A DNA stretch of 64,000 nucleotides from [Pantoea] beijingensis (GTDB lineage Bacteria > Pseudomonadota > Gammaproteobacteria > Enterobacterales > Enterobacteriaceae): the NCBI RefSeq assembly GCF_022647505.1, contig NZ_CP071409.1:1-64000 (forward strand), written 5' to 3'. A program made the position numbers and the translations under genes. Below are positions 12,493 to 20,951 of this stretch, piece by piece. The notes under the pieces were generated by a model. That model did not search any database. It saw only the letters and a list, made by a program, of their open reading frames with translations, and was not told the DNA's origin. Within the stretch, counting starts at the first letter, position 1, and each line of letters opens with the position of its first letter.

Positions 12493-13863
12493 ATGGATAA
12501 ATTCCGCATAAAGAAGAATCAAATGGGCTTATTTGCCCTGACCATGATGACAGCATCAAACATGATGGGCAGCGGCGTGTTTATGTTGCCCGCTACGCTG
12601 GCGCGGATAGGTGCTATTTCCATTTGGGGGTGGGCACTGGCATTTTTAGCGATTGCCGCACTGGCGCTCATTTTTTGCAAAACAAGCGAATTATTTCCGT
12701 GTAACGGGGGCATCATTGCCAATATTACTGCCAGTTTTGGTCCTTTCGTTGGCCTGCAAATGACCCTTTTTTACTGGTTATCGACCTGGATCGGTAACTG
12801 CGCGCTCCTGCTCGCGGGAGTCGGTTATCTCTCTTATTTCTTTCCCTCTTTGCATAACCCGCTTTACGGAACCGGTGCCTGTATCCTTATTCTCTGGCTT
12901 TCCGTTATTTGGGGATTAAGGGGGGCAAAACTGGTGGGCTATACGCAGCTATTTACCGGCGGATGTATGGTGCTCGCTATCCTTAGCATCGGTGTTTTGG
13001 GCTGGGGGCACTTTGACGCTGAGCGTTATCATGCGGCCTGGAATCTCAGTGGTGTCAGTAATTATCAGGCTATCATCAATGCCGCAATGATATCGCTATG
13101 GGGGTTTTTAGGTATTGAATCTGCGTCGGTCTCTTTTAGTCAGGTTAAAAATCCTCGCCGTACTGTTCCCCTGGCAACGCTATTAGGATTAGGCATTGCC
13201 GGGCTGTGCTACGCCAGTTCAACCAACGTTATGATCGGCATACTTCCTCATCATGCACTGATCAACTCCTCTTCGCCATTTGCCGACAGCGCCTGCGCCA
13301 TGTGGGGAACGAACGCCGGATTAGCTATTTCTGTTATGGTGGTTATCGCTTGTTTTGGTGCAATACCCGGCTGGCAAATCCTGCAAACGGAAGTCCCCAA
13401 GGCTGCGGCGGAAGAGGGGTTATTACCCGCATTTTTCGCCCGCACCAATCGCCATGGCGTTCCTGCTGGCGGGCTGGTATTTACGGCTTCACTGATGACC
13501 TTGTTGTTGCTACTCACGCTCTCCCCTAATCTGCAAAACCAGTTCACAACGATTATCACCCTGGCTGTCTCGGCAAGTTTGTTTCCCTACGCTTTTGCCG
13601 CGGTATCGCTGCCGGTGATGATCGCTCTAAATCACCAGAAAAAAAATACCACCTTTTATTACTATTGCTGCTTAAGCCTGGTGGCGTTGTGTTTTATTTC
13701 CCTCGCGTTCATTACCGAGAGTTCGTCAACCGTGGTATGGGGGATCGTTTTACAAATAGCCACGCTCCCTCTTTATCTCTTATACATTGCGCGGCGCCAC
13801 CGACGGGAAAGTCGTGTCTCGCAGCAATCTCTCATCGGGCAATTAAACAAGGAGCTGTTATGA
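12493..13863 (+). CDS. hdcT2: Second APC-family antiporter of the hdc operon (HdcT2-like)
   Basis: 456-aa transporter, clearly paralogous to HdcT1 (NMMGSGVFMLPA, WGFLGIESASVS, PHHALINSSSPFADSA). I chose the ATG at 12493, preceded by GAGGACCG, because it gives the family N-terminus MDKFRIKKNQMGLFALTMM. The upstream in-frame extension to 12286 covers the hairpin region and is not credible. The 217-bp gap after hdc contains two inverted repeats. The stop overlaps the hisRS start by 4 bp (ATGA), indicating coupled translation. The exact substrate, or whether it only runs in one direction, cannot be read from sequence. Confidence 0.85.
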   Translation: MDKFRIKKNQMGLFALTMMTASNMMGSGVFMLPATLARIGAISIWGWALAFLAIAALALIFCKTSELFPCNGGIIANITASFGPFVGLQMTLFYWLSTWIGNCALLLAGVGYLSYFFPSLHNPLYGTGACILILWLSVIWGLRGAKLVGYTQLFTGGCMVLAILSIGVLGWGHFDAERYHAAWNLSGVSNYQAIINAAMISLWGFLGIESASVSFSQVKNPRRTVPLATLLGLGIAGLCYASSTNVMIGILPHHALINSSSPFADSACAMWGTNAGLAISVMVVIACFGAIPGWQILQTEVPKAAAEEGLLPAFFARTNRHGVPAGGLVFTASLMTLLLLLTLSPNLQNQFTTIITLAVSASLFPYAFAAVSLPVMIALNHQKKNTTFYYYCCLSLVALCFISLAFITESSSTVVWGIVLQIATLPLYLLYIARRHRRESRVSQQSLIGQLNKELL

Positions 13864-15119
13864 ACAAGATTCAGGCCATACGCGGTATGCGTGACGTTCT
13901 TCCGGACGAAACCCCCATCTGGCAGTGGCTGGAGCGGAAGTTTCACCACATGGCTTTCCACTACGGATATCAGGAAATGCGTTTGCCCTTACTTGAACCT
14001 GTTGCTTTATTCGAACGTGCCGTTGGGGAAGCAACCGATATTGTATCCAAAGAAATGTATGATTTTACTGATAAAAGTGGTGAACACATAACGCTCCGTC
14101 CTGAGGGAACCAGCGGATGTATGCGTGCCGTGCTGGAAAATAATATGTGTTACAACAAATCTCAGCGTTTGTGGTATCAGGGGCCCATGTTTCGCTATGA
14201 ACGACCGCAAAAAGGTCGGCTACGCCAGTTTACACAATTTGGTGTCGAGGCCTTCGGCATGTCCGGTGCCGATGTTGATGCCGAGCTGATTTTTATGGTT
14301 CGTGATCTGTTTGAGGACTTAGGTATTACGCAAAACGTTCGTCTCGAAATTAACTCGCTTGGGACGCCTGCAGAACGACTGGCACATCGTCAGCAGCTCG
14401 TGCAGTGGTTCACTGACCATAAATCACAATTAGACGACGACAGTCTGAAACGTCTGGCCGTTAATCCATTACGTATCCTGGACAGTAAAAATCCGGAAAT
14501 GCAGGCGATAATTGAGCAGGCTCCGCGTTTACTCGATTTCCTTGAAGAAGAGTCACGACAGCATTTTGCGACATTGCGGAAGTTACTCGATGAAGCGGGC
14601 ATCGCTTATCGCATTAACCCGCGTCTGGTCAGGGGATTAGATTATTATTCTCGTACTGTCTTTGAGTGGATCACCGATGATTTGGGGTCGCAGGGAACCG
14701 TATGCGGTGGTGGCCGTTACGATGGCCTTGCTGAGCTTTTTAATGGCAAGAAGCTGCCTGCCTGTGGTTTTGCTATTGGTATCGAGCGCTTAATATTGTT
14801 GCTGCAAGTGGTTTATGGCGACCAGAATCCACAGTGGCAAACTCATCCTGATGTGGTCATCACCAGTGAGATGGATGACGACGGTGTCTGCGCGCAACTG
14901 CTGGCCTGCACGCTACGACGTGACTTGCCGAGCTTGAATATATTAACCGACTGTAGCGATGCGAAATTAAAACGTCAGCACCAAAATGCGCTTAAAAGTG
15001 GTTGCCGCTATATTATTACCGTTAATGCGGACAAACAAATTCGCTTTTGGAATTTGCAGGATAATAGACAGGAAACATTAATAATCGAAGAGATAAAGAA
15101 ACAACTGTTATCTTCATGA
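13860..15119 (+). CDS. hisRS: Second histidyl-tRNA synthetase linked to histidine decarboxylase
   Basis: 419-aa class II synthetase charging tRNA-His. The start is the ATG at 13860 overlapping the permease stop (ATGA); N-terminus MNKIQAIRGMRDVLP is canonical. All catalytic landmarks are intact: RPEGTSGCMRA, motif 2 WYQGPMFRYERPQKGR, QFGVEAFG, HisA loop LVRGLDYYSRTVFEW with the catalytic Arg, GGGRYDGL, and motif 3 CGFAIGIERL. A C-terminal anticodon-binding domain is present. Because hisS is normally elsewhere (beside ispG), this is taken as a cluster-specific copy, as in described hdcT1-hdc-hdcT2-hisRS clusters. A plausible role is to keep protein synthesis going while the decarboxylase depletes histidine. 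Confidence 0.92.
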   Translation: MNKIQAIRGMRDVLPDETPIWQWLERKFHHMAFHYGYQEMRLPLLEPVALFERAVGEATDIVSKEMYDFTDKSGEHITLRPEGTSGCMRAVLENNMCYNKSQRLWYQGPMFRYERPQKGRLRQFTQFGVEAFGMSGADVDAELIFMVRDLFEDLGITQNVRLEINSLGTPAERLAHRQQLVQWFTDHKSQLDDDSLKRLAVNPLRILDSKNPEMQAIIEQAPRLLDFLEEESRQHFATLRKLLDEAGIAYRINPRLVRGLDYYSRTVFEWITDDLGSQGTVCGGGRYDGLAELFNGKKLPACGFAIGIERLILLLQVVYGDQNPQWQTHPDVVITSEMDDDGVCAQLLACTLRRDLPSLNILTDCSDAKLKRQHQNALKSGCRYIITVNADKQIRFWNLQDNRQETLIIEEIKKQLLSS

Positions 15120-15183
15120 TATAGATAAAAACGATCCATTATATCTGGGCGTTTAGCAGCAGTAAAATGGCAAGTCTGAAGGG

Positions 15184-15213
15184 CCCGGTAATTTGTTCAG
15201 GTAGATTGCCGGG
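15184..15213. repeat. Hairpin upstream of the RAYT-HisRS fusion
   Basis: A 9-bp stem CCCGGTAAT/ATTGCCGGG (one G-T pair) with a 12-nt loop sits 173 bp before the fusion gene. It is followed by GGCGGTGAATGGTGCTTCCGGATAA, so GCCGG and CCGGA blocks flank a further short arm. REP elements bound by RAYT proteins begin GCCGG and form such hairpins. The resemblance is suggestive only; there is no clear REP consensus. Confidence 0.4.
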
Positions 15214-15385
15214 CGGTGAATGGTGCTTCCGGATAAATTTTTAATACGGCTATTAAAATCATGGGTTGCAGAGTAAGAAGTGGGGAGTAAATTTCTTATT
15301 TTTTCTTTTATGGTTTCTGTGATTTTTAATTTTCTGATAAGCAATAATTAAATTTATTCTTTATTATAAGAATTGTGTTGTCGTT

Positions 15386-17224
15386 ATGACGAGAAAAAGT
15401 AGATTATTTGTTGATGGCATTCCTCATCTTGTGAAACTGTCCGGTCATAATAATGGCGTTATTTTTAAGGATGAGAATGATTTCCGGAGTTTCTTTGATT
15501 GCATTGAAAATGCATTAACTATCTATGCGATAAAATTACATGCCTATAATTTGTCCGCCCGGAAAATTTTATTACTGCTCTCCGCACCAGATAAGGAACG
15601 ACTGGGACGTTTTATGCAGTACCTGAGTAAGGGGTACTCTCAGGTTTTTAATCAACGCCATCAGCGGCATGGTACGCTTTGGGATGGCCGTTACAGCTGT
15701 TGCCCCGTCGAACCTAATGCCTATTTTTTATTAACGAAAAAATATGTCGAATGCCATTGTGTTGATGATTTGGGCCATCATAGTTTCGCCGGCGAGCCAG
15801 CTTCACGGGTTACTCCTCATGACGAGTATTTACGCTTGGGTGATAGCGCATCCCAACGGCTAACTGTTTATCAACGTTTTTGTCTGGGCAGGATAGGACC
15901 GGCGTTAATTACCCGTATTGAATCCGCTTTAACGCAAAACTGCTTACTTGCGACGGCGACCTATACTCAAACGCTTGAGCAGAAATACCAGCGAAATCTA
16001 CGCCCACGGAAAATTGGTCGGCCAAAAAAGTACGAACATAATCCACTGGAAAGCTGGGAATGGCTGGGGAAGAAGGCCGGTTATCTGCTGCATCAGTACT
16101 GTTACCGTGAAATAAGAATCCCACTGCTGGAACAGCAAAATGAAAATACAGGCCACTCCTTTTCCGGCGAGTCTGACGCGTTATGTTTCAGTCATCAGGC
16201 ACTATTGCGCGGTGATGGTACGATGGGATGTTTACGGTTGTTATCGCAACATCAGAGTTTACAAACGGAAACCCGTGTCTGGTATCAGGGCGCAATGTTC
16301 CGGCGCCAACATCAGCAAAATATAAATCAATTTCACCAGTTAGGTGTGGAAGCATTTGGCTATTCCGGCATTGGTATTGAAATTGAACTTATTTCTCTAC
16401 AGTTTGATTTTTTTAAATCACTGCAAATACTGCCATTTATTGAATTAAAAATGAATACAATAGGAAGCACTGATGATTTCACGCGTTTTCGTAGCGAGTT
16501 GCGGCAATATTTTCTTCCTTACGCTTCTCTGTTTAATCCGCAGCAGCATCGCTGGTTTGCCTCGTCTCCTGAACGTTTGTTAACCGATAACGACATATTG
16601 ATGCAAAGGCTGGCAGAGAAAGCGCCAAAACTGGATGACGTACTCTCTGCGCACTCACACGAGCGATTCACAAAACTTTGCACTTCCCTGACCGCATTAA
16701 ATATCCCCTTTATCCACGATAAAAACCTCTTTCCGATTAATGACTACAACGATTTTCTTTTTGAATGGAATACCGATTCGCCACATAACCACGGCGTGCT
16801 GTGTCGGGGAGGGCGTTATGATAACAGCGCCAGTAGTCTCATTGGTCACCCGGTATCTGCTTGCGGCTTTGCTTTTATGCTGGAACCTATCATGCAGCTA
16901 TTAAACAGTACTCAAAGAAGCAAGGGTTGCGGAAAGCAGGTTGATATAGTGCTCATTCCTGAGCAGGAGAGATCTCGGGATATTGCGCTATTGCTGGGAC
17001 GCAAGTTGCGGCGCAATTTTCCTCACCTGAGTATTCTGAACGATTGTTCTACGCTACGTTTGTCCACCAGACAGAAAAACGCGCAACGCCAGGGGGCCAG
17101 ATTCATCATTCTGATTGATGGCTGCGAGAATGAAGCCACATTCTGTGATGAAACCAACCATTTCTGGCAGCAGATTCCCCTTAGTGATGTTGTCGCCCAC
17201 CTTAGTCACGCGCTAATGATGTAA
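15386..17224 (+). CDS. RAYT (REP-associated tyrosine transposase) domain fused to a degenerate HisRS
   Basis: 612-aa two-part protein with no family I know. Residues 1-215 follow a full RAYT: MTRKSRLFVDGIPHLVKLSG, FNQRHQRHGTLWDGRYS, KKYVE (candidate catalytic Tyr120), VTPHDEYLRLGDSASQRLTVY and the C-terminal GRPKK. The HUH metal site is lost: where RAYTs read NHVH, this reads RKIL (59-62). Residues ~222-612 follow HisRS: RGDGT (275-279), WYQGAMFRR (299-307), QLGVEAFG (318-325), CRGGRYD (473-479) and an anticodon-binding-like C-terminus. The catalytic Arg of RGLDYY is Phe449 and the motif 3 Arg is Pro501, so aminoacylation is unlikely. Residues contacting histidine (Arg306, Gln318, Glu322, Tyr454) are kept. 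It sits 266 bp after the hdc operon on the same strand. A histidine or tRNA-His sensor joined to a hairpin-binding module is my inference. Confidence 0.85.
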   Translation: MTRKSRLFVDGIPHLVKLSGHNNGVIFKDENDFRSFFDCIENALTIYAIKLHAYNLSARKILLLLSAPDKERLGRFMQYLSKGYSQVFNQRHQRHGTLWDGRYSCCPVEPNAYFLLTKKYVECHCVDDLGHHSFAGEPASRVTPHDEYLRLGDSASQRLTVYQRFCLGRIGPALITRIESALTQNCLLATATYTQTLEQKYQRNLRPRKIGRPKKYEHNPLESWEWLGKKAGYLLHQYCYREIRIPLLEQQNENTGHSFSGESDALCFSHQALLRGDGTMGCLRLLSQHQSLQTETRVWYQGAMFRRQHQQNINQFHQLGVEAFGYSGIGIEIELISLQFDFFKSLQILPFIELKMNTIGSTDDFTRFRSELRQYFLPYASLFNPQQHRWFASSPERLLTDNDILMQRLAEKAPKLDDVLSAHSHERFTKLCTSLTALNIPFIHDKNLFPINDYNDFLFEWNTDSPHNHGVLCRGGRYDNSASSLIGHPVSACGFAFMLEPIMQLLNSTQRSKGCGKQVDIVLIPEQERSRDIALLLGRKLRRNFPHLSILNDCSTLRLSTRQKNAQRQGARFIILIDGCENEATFCDETNHFWQQIPLSDVVAHLSHALMM

Positions 17225-17274
17225 AAAAATCGTGCTGATGTTGTTACGCTTGAATTGTCCGTTTTGTGATCTGC

Positions 17275-17308
17275 ATTGTAGTACAATGTTATTATTTAGT
17301 ACTACAAT
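17275..17308. promoter_or_regulatory. Probable DgoR operator pair upstream of dgoR
   Basis: Two 13-bp near-palindromes, ATTGTAGTACAAT (17275-17287) and TTAGTACTACAAT (17296-17308), share the ATTGTAGTAC core in opposite orientation with centres 21 bp apart, two helical turns. This is the layout of a GntR/FadR-type operator. They lie about 95 bp before the dgoR start and are well placed for autorepression of the dgo operon. Confidence 0.65.
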
Positions 17309-17400
17309 TTTGCCAACGGCCTATTCAGATTGCGTGATTTTGTCTCTCAAAGCGGTAATGTGTTGAGCAGTGTCATCTCTACTTGATGAGAAAACAGAAC

Positions 17401-18093
17401 ATGGAAAATCTCACTAAAACGGAACGCATTATCCTGACGCTTGGCGAAGAAATTGTATCCGGAAAGTATGTACCGGGTGCAGCTTTGCCCTCTGAAGCGG
17501 AGTTGTGCGAACAGTTTGGAACCTCGCGCAACATTATTCGCGAGGTTTTTCGTTCACTGATAGCCAAGCGGTTAATGGAGATGAAACGTTATCGCGGCGC
17601 TTTTGTTACTCAGCGTAATCAATGGAACTATCTGGATAGCGACGTACTGCAATGGGCATTAGCCCACGATCATGACCCGCGACTGATTGCGGCAATGAAC
17701 GAAGTGCGTACGCTGGTTGAGCCCCAAATTGCACGCTGGTCAGCAGAGCGCGCAACGCCCGGAGATTTAGCGCAAATTGAGAACGCCCTGAACGATATGG
17801 TGAAAAATCATCTCGATCGTGAGGCCTTTAATCAGGCGGATATTCGCTATCACGAAGCCGTACTGGCATCAGTACACAATCCGGTGTTGCAGCAATTGAG
17901 CGTAGCAATCAGTCAGTTACAGCGTGCGGTTTTTGAACGCACCTATATGCCAGATACCGGCAATATGCCGAAGACGCTGGAAGAACATAAAGCTCTGTAT
18001 GACGCCATCCGTCATCAGGACCCTGATGCTGCAGAGTTAGCAGCACAAAGTATGATTGCCAGCTCAACACAACGGCTCAAGGATATTATGTGA
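17401..18093 (+). CDS. dgoR: Galactonate operon repressor DgoR
   Basis: GntR-family (FadR subfamily) repressor that releases the dgo operon when D-galactonate is bound. The product from the ATG at 17401 (MENLTKTERIILTLG) is 230 aa, like E. coli DgoR. Another ATG lies six codons upstream. The winged helix-turn-helix occupies the first ~75 residues (PSEAELCEQFGTSRNIIREV). The FCD effector domain follows, with the metal-coordinating residues DIRYHEAVL and EEHKALYDAI. The stop overlaps the dgoK GTG start (ATGTGA). Operators are visible just upstream. Confidence 0.95.
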   Translation: MENLTKTERIILTLGEEIVSGKYVPGAALPSEAELCEQFGTSRNIIREVFRSLIAKRLMEMKRYRGAFVTQRNQWNYLDSDVLQWALAHDHDPRLIAAMNEVRTLVEPQIARWSAERATPGDLAQIENALNDMVKNHLDREAFNQADIRYHEAVLASVHNPVLQQLSVAISQLQRAVFERTYMPDTGNMPKTLEEHKALYDAIRHQDPDAAELAAQSMIASSTQRLKDIM

Positions 18094-18968
18094 CAAGCTA
18101 TATCGCTATCGACTGGGGCTCAACGAACCTACGGGCCTGGTATTATCAGGATGGAACGTGCGTGGATGAACGTCGATCGGAAGCTGGTGTTACGCGCCTC
18201 GGTGAGCGTACGCCTGCTCAGGTATTTGCAGCTATCACCGAAGGGTGGCCAGTCAGCGACGTGCCCGTAGTGATGGCGGGTATGGTAGGCAGCAATGCGG
18301 GATGGATTAACGCTCCTTACCTCTCTTGCCCGGTTTCGCTTCGCCAACTGGCGTCACGGTTAACCCGTGTTGACGATAAAGCGTGGATTGTACCCGGCCT
18401 GAGTCTCGATCGCCCTGATAACCATAACGTGATGCGTGGTGAAGAAACACAGCTAGCAGGTGCCGTTCGTTTGGCACCCGCCACGGTATACGTGATGCCC
18501 GGCACGCATTCTAAATGGGTGCTAACGGATGGCGACAATATCAATGATTTTCGTACCGTAATGACCGGCGAACTCCATCATCTGTTGCTAAACCATTCGC
18601 TTATCGGTGCGGGTTTACCTCCCCAGCAGGCCGACGCGGAAGCTTTTCAGGCGGGGCTCGAAACGGGCGTAAATGACAGCAGTATCCTTGCGCGTTTATT
18701 CGAAGTCAGGGCATCACATGTTTTAGGCGCACGGGCGCGAGAATCGGTAAGTGATTTCCTTTCTGGGTTATTGATTGGTCATGAAGTGGCACTGATGCAG
18801 AAGCAGTTTGCGTGCGCTGAGCAACCCGTGACGCTGATTTCTGGCTCGTCACTGGCCCAACGCTACCAGGATGCAATGAATTTTACCGGAATCCCGGTAC
18901 AACGACTGGACGGCGATGCGGCTTTCCAGCATGGCATGAGGAGTATTGTTGATGAGTTGGCCAACTAA
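18090..18968 (+). CDS. dgoK: 2-dehydro-3-deoxygalactonokinase
   Basis: Phosphorylates 2-keto-3-deoxy-D-galactonate (KDGal) at O-6 in De Ley-Doudoroff galactonate breakdown. The 292-aa product starts at a GTG overlapping dgoR's stop. The N-terminal YIAIDWGSTNLRAW is the phosphate-binding motif of the family. MAGMVGSN, NVMRGEETQL, MPGTHSKWV and MTGELHHLLLNHSLIG also match E. coli DgoK. dgoA begins inside its 3' end (17-bp overlap), so expression is tightly coupled. Confidence 0.95.
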   Translation: MTSYIAIDWGSTNLRAWYYQDGTCVDERRSEAGVTRLGERTPAQVFAAITEGWPVSDVPVVMAGMVGSNAGWINAPYLSCPVSLRQLASRLTRVDDKAWIVPGLSLDRPDNHNVMRGEETQLAGAVRLAPATVYVMPGTHSKWVLTDGDNINDFRTVMTGELHHLLLNHSLIGAGLPPQQADAEAFQAGLETGVNDSSILARLFEVRASHVLGARARESVSDFLSGLLIGHEVALMQKQFACAEQPVTLISGSSLAQRYQDAMNFTGIPVQRLDGDAAFQHGMRSIVDELAN

Positions 18969-19569
18969 AACGCCATTAATCGCTATTCTGCGCGGTATTA
19001 AACCGGAAGAGGCGAAAGCCCACGTTGGTGCGTTGATCGCTGCCGGTTTCGATGCGATTGAAATTCCGCTTAATTCTCCGGGATGGCAGCAAAGTATCGC
19101 TGAAATGGTACAGCTGTTTGGCGATCGTGCCTTGATTGGTGCGGGTACGGTACTTCATCCGGACAATGTTGATCACTTGGCCACCATAGGCAGCAAATTA
19201 GTGGTAACGCCCAACACCGATAGTGACGTCATCCGCCGTGCAGTTGCGCATAACATGATTGTTGCAGCGGGTTGCGCCACGGCATCGGAAGCTTTCACGG
19301 CACTCAAAGCGGGTGCACAGACGCTGAAAATCTTCCCTTCTTCGGCATTTGGTCCGGATTATATTAAGGCGCTGAAAGCGGTATTGCCGCCGGAAGTCCC
19401 GGTATTTGCCGTGGGCGGCGTTACGCCAGAAAACCTGAAGGATTTCATGATGGCAGGATGCATTGGTGCTGGTTTAGGAGGGGATCTCTACCGCGCCGGT
19501 CAGCCACTCTCGCGTACGCAGGAAAAAGCCGAGGCCTTTATTCGTGCCTATCAGGAGGCCGTACGATGA
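18952..19569 (+). CDS. dgoA: 2-dehydro-3-deoxy-6-phosphogalactonate aldolase
   Basis: Class I (Schiff-base) aldolase that splits KDPGal into pyruvate and glyceraldehyde 3-phosphate. The 205-aa product, started at the ATG 18952 ([15 protein letters not shown]), is a KDPG/KDPGal aldolase barrel. Glu in the FDAIEIPLN strand and the Schiff-base Lys in [11 protein letters not shown] are in place. The start lies 17 bp inside dgoK. The stop overlaps the start of dgoD (ATGA at 19566). Confidence 0.95.
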   Translation: MSWPTKTPLIAILRGIKPEEAKAHVGALIAAGFDAIEIPLNSPGWQQSIAEMVQLFGDRALIGAGTVLHPDNVDHLATIGSKLVVTPNTDSDVIRRAVAHNMIVAAGCATASEAFTALKAGAQTLKIFPSSAFGPDYIKALKAVLPPEVPVFAVGGVTPENLKDFMMAGCIGAGLGGDLYRAGQPLSRTQEKAEAFIRAYQEAVR

Positions 19570-20714
19570 AAATTACTAAACTCACCACTTATCGCCTGCC
19601 ACCGCGCTGGATGTTTCTGAAAATTGAAACGGATGAAGGCATTGTGGGTTGGGGCGAGCCGGTCATTGAAGGGCGTGCGCGCAGTGTTGAGGCTGCCGTA
19701 CATGAGTTTTCCGATGTATTGATTGGCCAGGATCCGGCGCGGATTAATGATTTATGGCAGGTGATGTATCGCGGTGGATTTTATCGTGGTGGTCCCATTT
19801 TAATGAGCGCGATTGCCGGCATTGACCAGGCGTTATGGGATATCAAAGGCAAAGCGCTAGGCGTACCGGTCTATCAGCTACTTGGCGGATTAGTACGCGA
19901 TAAAATTAAGGCCTACAGCTGGGTGGGGGGCGATCGCCCGGCAGATGTAATTGGAGGCGTTAAAAAACTGCGTGATATCGGTTTTGACACCTTCAAATTA
20001 AATGGCTGCGAAGAAATGGGGATTATCGATAATGCCCGGAAGGTCGATGCCGCAGTGGATACCGTAGCGCAAATCCGCGAGGCGTTCGGTAAAGAGATTG
20101 AGTTTGGTCTGGATTTCCATGGTCGTGTCAGCGCACCCATGGCTAAAATTTTGATTAAAGAGTTGGAACCGTATCGCCCGTTATTTATTGAAGAACCGGT
20201 ACTGGCTGAACTCGAAGAGTACTATCCACGGCTGGCCGCACAAACACATATTCCGATTGCCGCCGGTGAGCGTATGTATTCGCGTTTTGAGTTCAAGCGT
20301 GTGCTGGAAGCGGGGGGATTAGCGATATTACAGCCAGACCTGTCACACGCTGGCGGTATCACCGAATGCCTTAAAATTGCCGGTATGGCAGAAGCTTATG
20401 ATGTTGCGCTGGCGCCGCATTGCCCACTTGGCCCTATTGCGCTAGCGGCTTGTCTGCATATTGATTTCGTTTCACGCAATGCCGTATTCCAGGAGCAAAG
20501 CATGGGCATTCACTATAACAAGGGTGCTGAACTCCTTGATTACGTGATCAATAAAGATGACTTCAAAATGACTGATGGTCACTTCTGGCCGTTGAAAAAG
20601 CCTGGATTGGGCGTAGAGATTAATGAAGAACTGGTGATTGAGCGTAGTAAAAACGCACCTGATTGGCGCAATCCTGTCTGGCGTTATCCGGATGGTGCGG
20701 TTGCAGAATGGTAA
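19566..20714 (+). CDS. dgoD: D-galactonate dehydratase
   Basis: Mg-dependent enolase-superfamily enzyme turning D-galactonate into KDGal, the first step of the pathway. The 382-aa length equals E. coli DgoD when started at ATG 19566 ([19 protein letters not shown]). Metal ligands lie in GLDFHGR, FIEEPVL and AAGERMYSR, and the catalytic His is in APHCPLGP. The enzyme is encoded last in the dgoRKAD run. The transporter dgoT does not follow directly: a hairpin and another MFS gene intervene. Confidence 0.96.
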   Translation: MKITKLTTYRLPPRWMFLKIETDEGIVGWGEPVIEGRARSVEAAVHEFSDVLIGQDPARINDLWQVMYRGGFYRGGPILMSAIAGIDQALWDIKGKALGVPVYQLLGGLVRDKIKAYSWVGGDRPADVIGGVKKLRDIGFDTFKLNGCEEMGIIDNARKVDAAVDTVAQIREAFGKEIEFGLDFHGRVSAPMAKILIKELEPYRPLFIEEPVLAELEEYYPRLAAQTHIPIAAGERMYSRFEFKRVLEAGGLAILQPDLSHAGGITECLKIAGMAEAYDVALAPHCPLGPIALAACLHIDFVSRNAVFQEQSMGIHYNKGAELLDYVINKDDFKMTDGHFWPLKKPGLGVEINEELVIERSKNAPDWRNPVWRYPDGAVAEW

Positions 20715-20742
20715 TGCTGTCTGGCTGACGTTATTTTTTGAC

Positions 20743-20782
20743 TGGCTATGCGCATCACCGTGTAGCGTGATGGGCGTAGCCA
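20743..20782. promoter_or_regulatory. Long hairpin between dgoD and the MFS gene
   Basis: TGGCTATGCGCATCAC pairs with GTGATGGGCGTAGCCA across an 8-nt loop: 16 positions with one mismatch and one G-T pair. No T-run follows. It probably limits read-through or protects the dgoRKAD transcript end. Confidence 0.55.
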
Positions 20783-20951
20783 ATGCGAGTACTGTGCAAA
20801 ACGGGAAGCTATTTATCCTGCCCTGTCGGTGATCTGCAGCGCGAAAGATAGCGGTTATAAAAAGTCTCTATTACGGGAATAAACACCCTCAGCGTAATAA
20901 CAGGGTGTGGCGAACTGTTTTCGCTATGCCAGATCCGGAGATAACATTCTT

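Noticed and set aside
13665..13859. N-terminal extension of the cluster HisRS
   Set aside because: It lies inside the permease gene in another frame; the ATGA junction at 13860 gives the canonical HisRS start.
15386..17224. Active mobile transposase
   Set aside because: The HUH histidines are missing, so single-strand cleavage is not expected; the RAYT part is better read as a binding module.
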